From NCBI RefSeq assembly GCF_037482405.1, contig NZ_JBBHZZ010000001.1, positions 558,001-622,000 of the forward strand: DNA of 64,000 nt. The letters are read 5' to 3'. Source of the stretch: Pseudokineococcus marinus (GTDB lineage Bacteria > Actinomycetota > Actinomycetes > Actinomycetales > Quadrisphaeraceae). A program made the position numbers and the translations under genes. The notes below the pieces were generated by a model that saw only the letters and a list, made by a program, of their open reading frames with translations, did no database searches and was not told the DNA's origin. This document shows, piece after piece, positions 61,513 to 64,000 of this stretch; the first letter of the stretch is position 1, and the number at the start of each line of letters is the position of its first letter.

Positions 61513-62427
61513 TCAGTCGAGCGCGTCCTTGATCTTGCCCACGACGCCCTCGGCGGCGCCCTTGGCGCGCCCGCCGGGAGTGCCCGGCGTCCCGGGGCCC
61601 TGGGAGCCGTCGTACGTCGCGAAGAGGTTCGGGTCCGGCGCCGGGAGCGTGCCGTCGTCGTCGGTGAGCGGCGGCGCGTCGGCGACGTACTCGATCTCGC
61701 CGTCCCCGAGCAGGGTCGGCCCCTGCGCCCACCGGCCCTCGCCCGCCGCGCTGCCGGGGTTGGGCGAGTAGAAGGCCTTGTTCCAGCGCTGGTCCTCCTC
61801 CTCGGCGTTCGAGTGCTCGACCACCTCGGAGTACCCCTCCTCGATGAGCTGCTCGATGCCGAGGAGCCACTGCTGCTGGTGCCACGTGTCACGCGCGAGG
61901 TTGAACTTCAGCATCGCCTTGACGCCCGGGTCGTCCGTCATGCCGTACAGGCGCGACGTCTGGAGCCGACCCTGGGCCTCGGCCGCGGCGTTGGCGCGGA
62001 AGTCGGCGAGGAGGTTGCCGCTCGCGACGATGTAGCCCGCGTTCCACGGCACGCCCATGCTGTTCGTCGGCATCGCACCGCCGCCCGCGACGATGGCGTG
62101 CTGCGGGTTCTGGCCGCCCAGCGTGGCGGCGAGGACGGGGTTCGCGGCGGCGGCGGCCGCCGTCGTCTCGGCCGGGGCGCCCTCGAGGAGCCGCGCGAGC
62201 ATCGTCGTGAGCATCTCGACGTGCGCGATCTCCTCCGTCCCGATGTCCATGATCATGTCCTTGTACTTGCCCGGGACGCGGCAGCTCCAGCCCTGCCACA
62301 GGTACTGCATCATCACGGTCATCTCGCCGTACTGGCCGCCCAGGATCTCCTGGAACTTCATGGCGTAGAGGGCGTCCGGCTTCTCCGGCTTCGCCTCGAA
62401 CTGCAGCTCCTTGACGTGGCGGAACAT
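61513..62427 (-). CDS. Manganese (non-heme) catalase
   Basis: 304 residues. Ferritin-like di-manganese motifs: FQEILGGQYGEMTVMMQYLW with Glu35, MIMDIGTEEIAHVEML with Glu66 and His69, GNLLADFRANAAAEAQGRLQ and FNLARDTWHQQQWLLGIEQL with the second Glu/His set. The family end AFYSPNPGSAAGEGRWAQGP is intact. Disproportionates hydrogen peroxide. AGGAGG precedes the ATG at 62425-62427. The last 40 residues are Gly/Pro-rich. Confidence 0.93.
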   Translation of the reverse strand: MFRHVKELQFEAKPEKPDALYAMKFQEILGGQYGEMTVMMQYLWQGWSCRVPGKYKDMIMDIGTEEIAHVEMLTTMLARLLEGAPAETTAAAAAANPVLAATLGGQNPQHAIVAGGGAMPTNSMGVPWNAGYIVASGNLLADFRANAAAEAQGRLQTSRLYGMTDDPGVKAMLKFNLARDTWHQQQWLLGIEQLIEEGYSEVVEHSNAEEEDQRWNKAFYSPNPGSAAGEGRWAQGPTLLGDGEIEYVADAPPLTDDDGTLPAPDPNLFATYDGSQGPGTPGTPGGRAKGAAEGVVGKIKDALD

Positions 62428-62564
62428 CGAGCCTCCTGCGGTGCGCGAGGTGCCAGGGAGCCGCGCTGCTCCAGCTCCCGCCGCGAGCCTGCCCCTCCTG
62501 CGCCGACCCTGCCCGTCGGGCGCCCTCGGCGGACGACCGTCCGCCCCCCGCGAGGGGCTCCGTC

Positions 62565-63287
62565 TCAGGGCTCCGCCGCGTCCGCCCGGCTGCGGACGAC
62601 CTCGCGCGCCAGGTCGTCGACCGACCGGCCGTCCTCGGACGCACGGCGCTCGAGGAACCGGAGCGCCTCGTCCTCGCTGAGCCCCTCGCGCACCATGAGG
62701 TGGCCCACCGCCAGCGGCAGCACGTGGGCCGAGGGGTCCAGCACCTCGTCGAGCCGCCCCCCGGGGCGGCCGGCCTCGTCGGCGGCCAGGTCGTCGAGGG
62801 CCCGCGCCTGCAGCATGAGGGAGAGCAGGTCCGCCAGGCGGCCCACCACCGCCGTCTCGGCGGGGGAGAAGGGACGCACCTGCGAGCGGCTGAGGGCGAG
62901 CATCCCCAGCACCTGCGGGCGGTCGTCGTCGCCGCGGCCGAGGAGGGGGTGCAGCTGCAGCGTCCGCACCTGCGTCGGCGGACCGCAGACGGCGAGCGCC
63001 GGCCACCGCCCGACGGCCTCGTGCATGTCGCCCACGCAGGTCGCGCGGGCCGTCCGGGCGACGTCGGTGCCCGGGCCCTCGCCGGCCAGCCGCTCCTGCT
63101 CGGCGAGCCGGACGAGCACGGCGTCCGAGCCGCGCACCGGGTAGTGCTCGTCGCCCGTGATGAGCACGAGGGCGACCCGGTCGGCCGCGACCTCCTCGGC
63201 CACGCGCCGGGCGACCGCCACCTCGGCGACGTGCGGCGCCGGACCTCCGGACGGGGGGTGGGAGCGCTCTCGCACTTCTGCGTCCAC
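62565..63287 (-). CDS. GAF-ANTAR regulator
   Basis: 240 residues. The GAF region (about 15-165) includes VLITGDEHYPVRGSDAVLVR, GDMHEAVGRWPALAVCGPPT, GMLALSRSQVRPFSPAETAV. The ANTAR part (about 180-235) is LPLAVGHLMVREGLSEDEAL and SEDGRSVDDLAREVV. It is more divergent than the other four in the window. GTG start at 63285-63287 with GGGGGACC. Lies directly upstream of the catalase gene on the same strand, 138 bases away, so it may control it. Confidence 0.85.
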   Translation of the reverse strand: MDAEVRERSHPPSGGPAPHVAEVAVARRVAEEVAADRVALVLITGDEHYPVRGSDAVLVRLAEQERLAGEGPGTDVARTARATCVGDMHEAVGRWPALAVCGPPTQVRTLQLHPLLGRGDDDRPQVLGMLALSRSQVRPFSPAETAVVGRLADLLSLMLQARALDDLAADEAGRPGGRLDEVLDPSAHVLPLAVGHLMVREGLSEDEALRFLERRASEDGRSVDDLAREVVRSRADAAEP

Positions 63288-63484
63288 GACGGTCCCCCTC
63301 CGCGCCGACCGTGCGGCGCCCTCGGTCGCCGCCCGTCAGCTGGACCGCGACTTCCCCAGCGTAGGAGCACCCGCGCGCTGCGGGGAGGGGGCGCCCACCG
63401 GCACGGCGCCGGGCGCCGGGCGCGACCTCGGGTGATGATGCACCCCGCAGGGGCTGGTGCACGACGTAGTGGAGGACGAGCACG

Positions 63485-64000
63485 GTGGAAGACCCGACCG
63501 AGGACGGCGCCTCCTCCGGCACACCCACCGCGAGCGCCGCGACCCGCGGCCCCCGCGGCGCGCGCGGGGAGATCAGGCGCCGCATCACCGAGGCGGCCGT
63601 GCGGTCCTTCGCCGACCACGGGTACGACGGCGCCTCGACGCGCGCCATCGCCCGCGACGCCGACTGCGACCCGGCGCTCGTCCGCTACTACTTCTCGACG
63701 AAGCAGGACCTCTTCGAGCAGGTCGTGCGGCGGCCGAGCGCCCTCGACGACCAGCTCGAGGCGATGGCGGCCCTGCCGCGCGCCGAGCGCGCCGCCTACC
63801 TGGCCGGGCTCGTCGAGCACTGCTGGGACGACCCGGACACCCGCGACTACTGGCGCTCCCTGCTGAGGACGGCGGCGACGGACGACGGCGTCGCCCAGCG
63901 GGTCGAGGACACCTGGTCGGAGTTCGTGGCGCTGGGCGTGGCCCGCGAGATGGCCACGACCCGCGGGCGCGGCGACGGCGCCGTCCTCGGGGCCCGCAGC
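63485..64000 (+). CDS. TetR/AcrR family transcriptional regulator (cut by window end)
   Basis: 172 residues visible. The HTH domain is clear: IRRRITEAAVRSFADHGYDG, ASTRAIARDADCDPALVRYY, FSTKQDLFEQVV. The helical C-terminal domain begins and runs out of the window (SLLRTAATDDGVAQRVED). GTG start with GTGGAGGACG upstream. Divergent from the GAF-ANTAR gene at 62565; the 197-base spacer (63288-63484) probably carries both promoters. Confidence 0.88.
   Translation, partial: MEDPTEDGASSGTPTASAATRGPRGARGEIRRRITEAAVRSFADHGYDGASTRAIARDADCDPALVRYYFSTKQDLFEQVVRRPSALDDQLEAMAALPRAERAAYLAGLVEHCWDDPDTRDYWRSLLRTAATDDGVAQRVEDTWSEFVALGVAREMATTRGRGDGAVLGARS

Noticed and set aside
61169..61771. Plus-strand open frame over the spacer and catalase end
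   Set aside because: No ribosome site or domain, it includes the tandem repeat, and it is antisense to the catalase coding region.

Overview
The window is very GC-rich chromosomal DNA from a free-living actinomycete. Evidence for this is the strong G/C third-position bias, frequent GTG starts behind GGAGG-type ribosome sites, many 4-base stop/start overlaps (GTGA, ATGA), GAF-ANTAR and RsbU/STAS regulators, actinobacterial Asp23/DUF2273 clusters, a CUT1 sugar transporter without its own ATPase, and an Eis-like acetyltransferase. A Kineosporiaceae-type organism is my best guess, but the sequence does not settle the genus. No tRNA, rRNA, CRISPR array, insertion sequence or prophage was found. 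There are four N gaps, three of them with assembly artefacts at their edges.

Layout. 1-3.3 kb: start of a GntP-type permease, then a six-gene Asp23/Gls24 envelope cluster on the minus strand. 3.4-7.7 kb: TetR regulator, PRC-barrel protein, DUF2256-DUF3253 protein, photolyase-like flavoprotein and a PRISE-type reductase. 7.8-15.1 kb: two GH13 glucosidases, a membrane GGDEF protein split by a gap, a mercuric-reductase-like flavoprotein and an alpha/beta hydrolase. 15.2-22.4 kb: two more diguanylate cyclases, a GAF-GAF-RsbU phosphatase and a frameshifted GH43 arabinanase behind a LacI-type operator. 22.5-26.7 kb: a second Asp23 cluster, divergent from an ECF sigma factor and a zinc-finger/Asp23 fusion protein, with a perfect CRP-type site between them.

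26.8-32.4 kb: a Gfo/Idh/MocA-ThuA pair, then three consecutive GAF-ANTAR genes. 32.6-36.0 kb: alcohol dehydrogenase, SRPBCC protein and heme-oxygenase-like iron enzyme, divergent from a CDGSH iron-sulfur protein. 36.2-43.2 kb: glycerophosphotransferase-like protein, thioredoxin, GAF-EAL protein, Eis acetyltransferase and a soluble double-GAF chemoreceptor-like protein. 43.4-49.0 kb: sugar ABC transporter (binding protein plus two permeases), membrane chemoreceptor and cutinase. 49.5-52.5 kb: a small island of unrecognised genes with weaker codon bias. 52.9-64 kb: TipA-like MerR, DeoR-galT-galK operon, STAS proteins, quinone reductase, two more GAF-ANTAR genes, manganese catalase and a TetR regulator cut by the window end.

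How it fits together. The window is unusually rich in sensing genes: three GGDEF proteins, one EAL protein, one EAL-like remnant, five GAF-ANTAR proteins, one RsbU phosphatase, two STAS proteins and two MCP-domain proteins. They sit beside genes for alpha-glucoside, arabinan and galactose use and for oxidative, UV and envelope stress. The most distinctive system is the pair of syntenic Asp23 modules. One of them is coupled to an ECF sigma factor whose cotranscribed partner joins an anti-sigma-type zinc motif to an Asp23-like domain.
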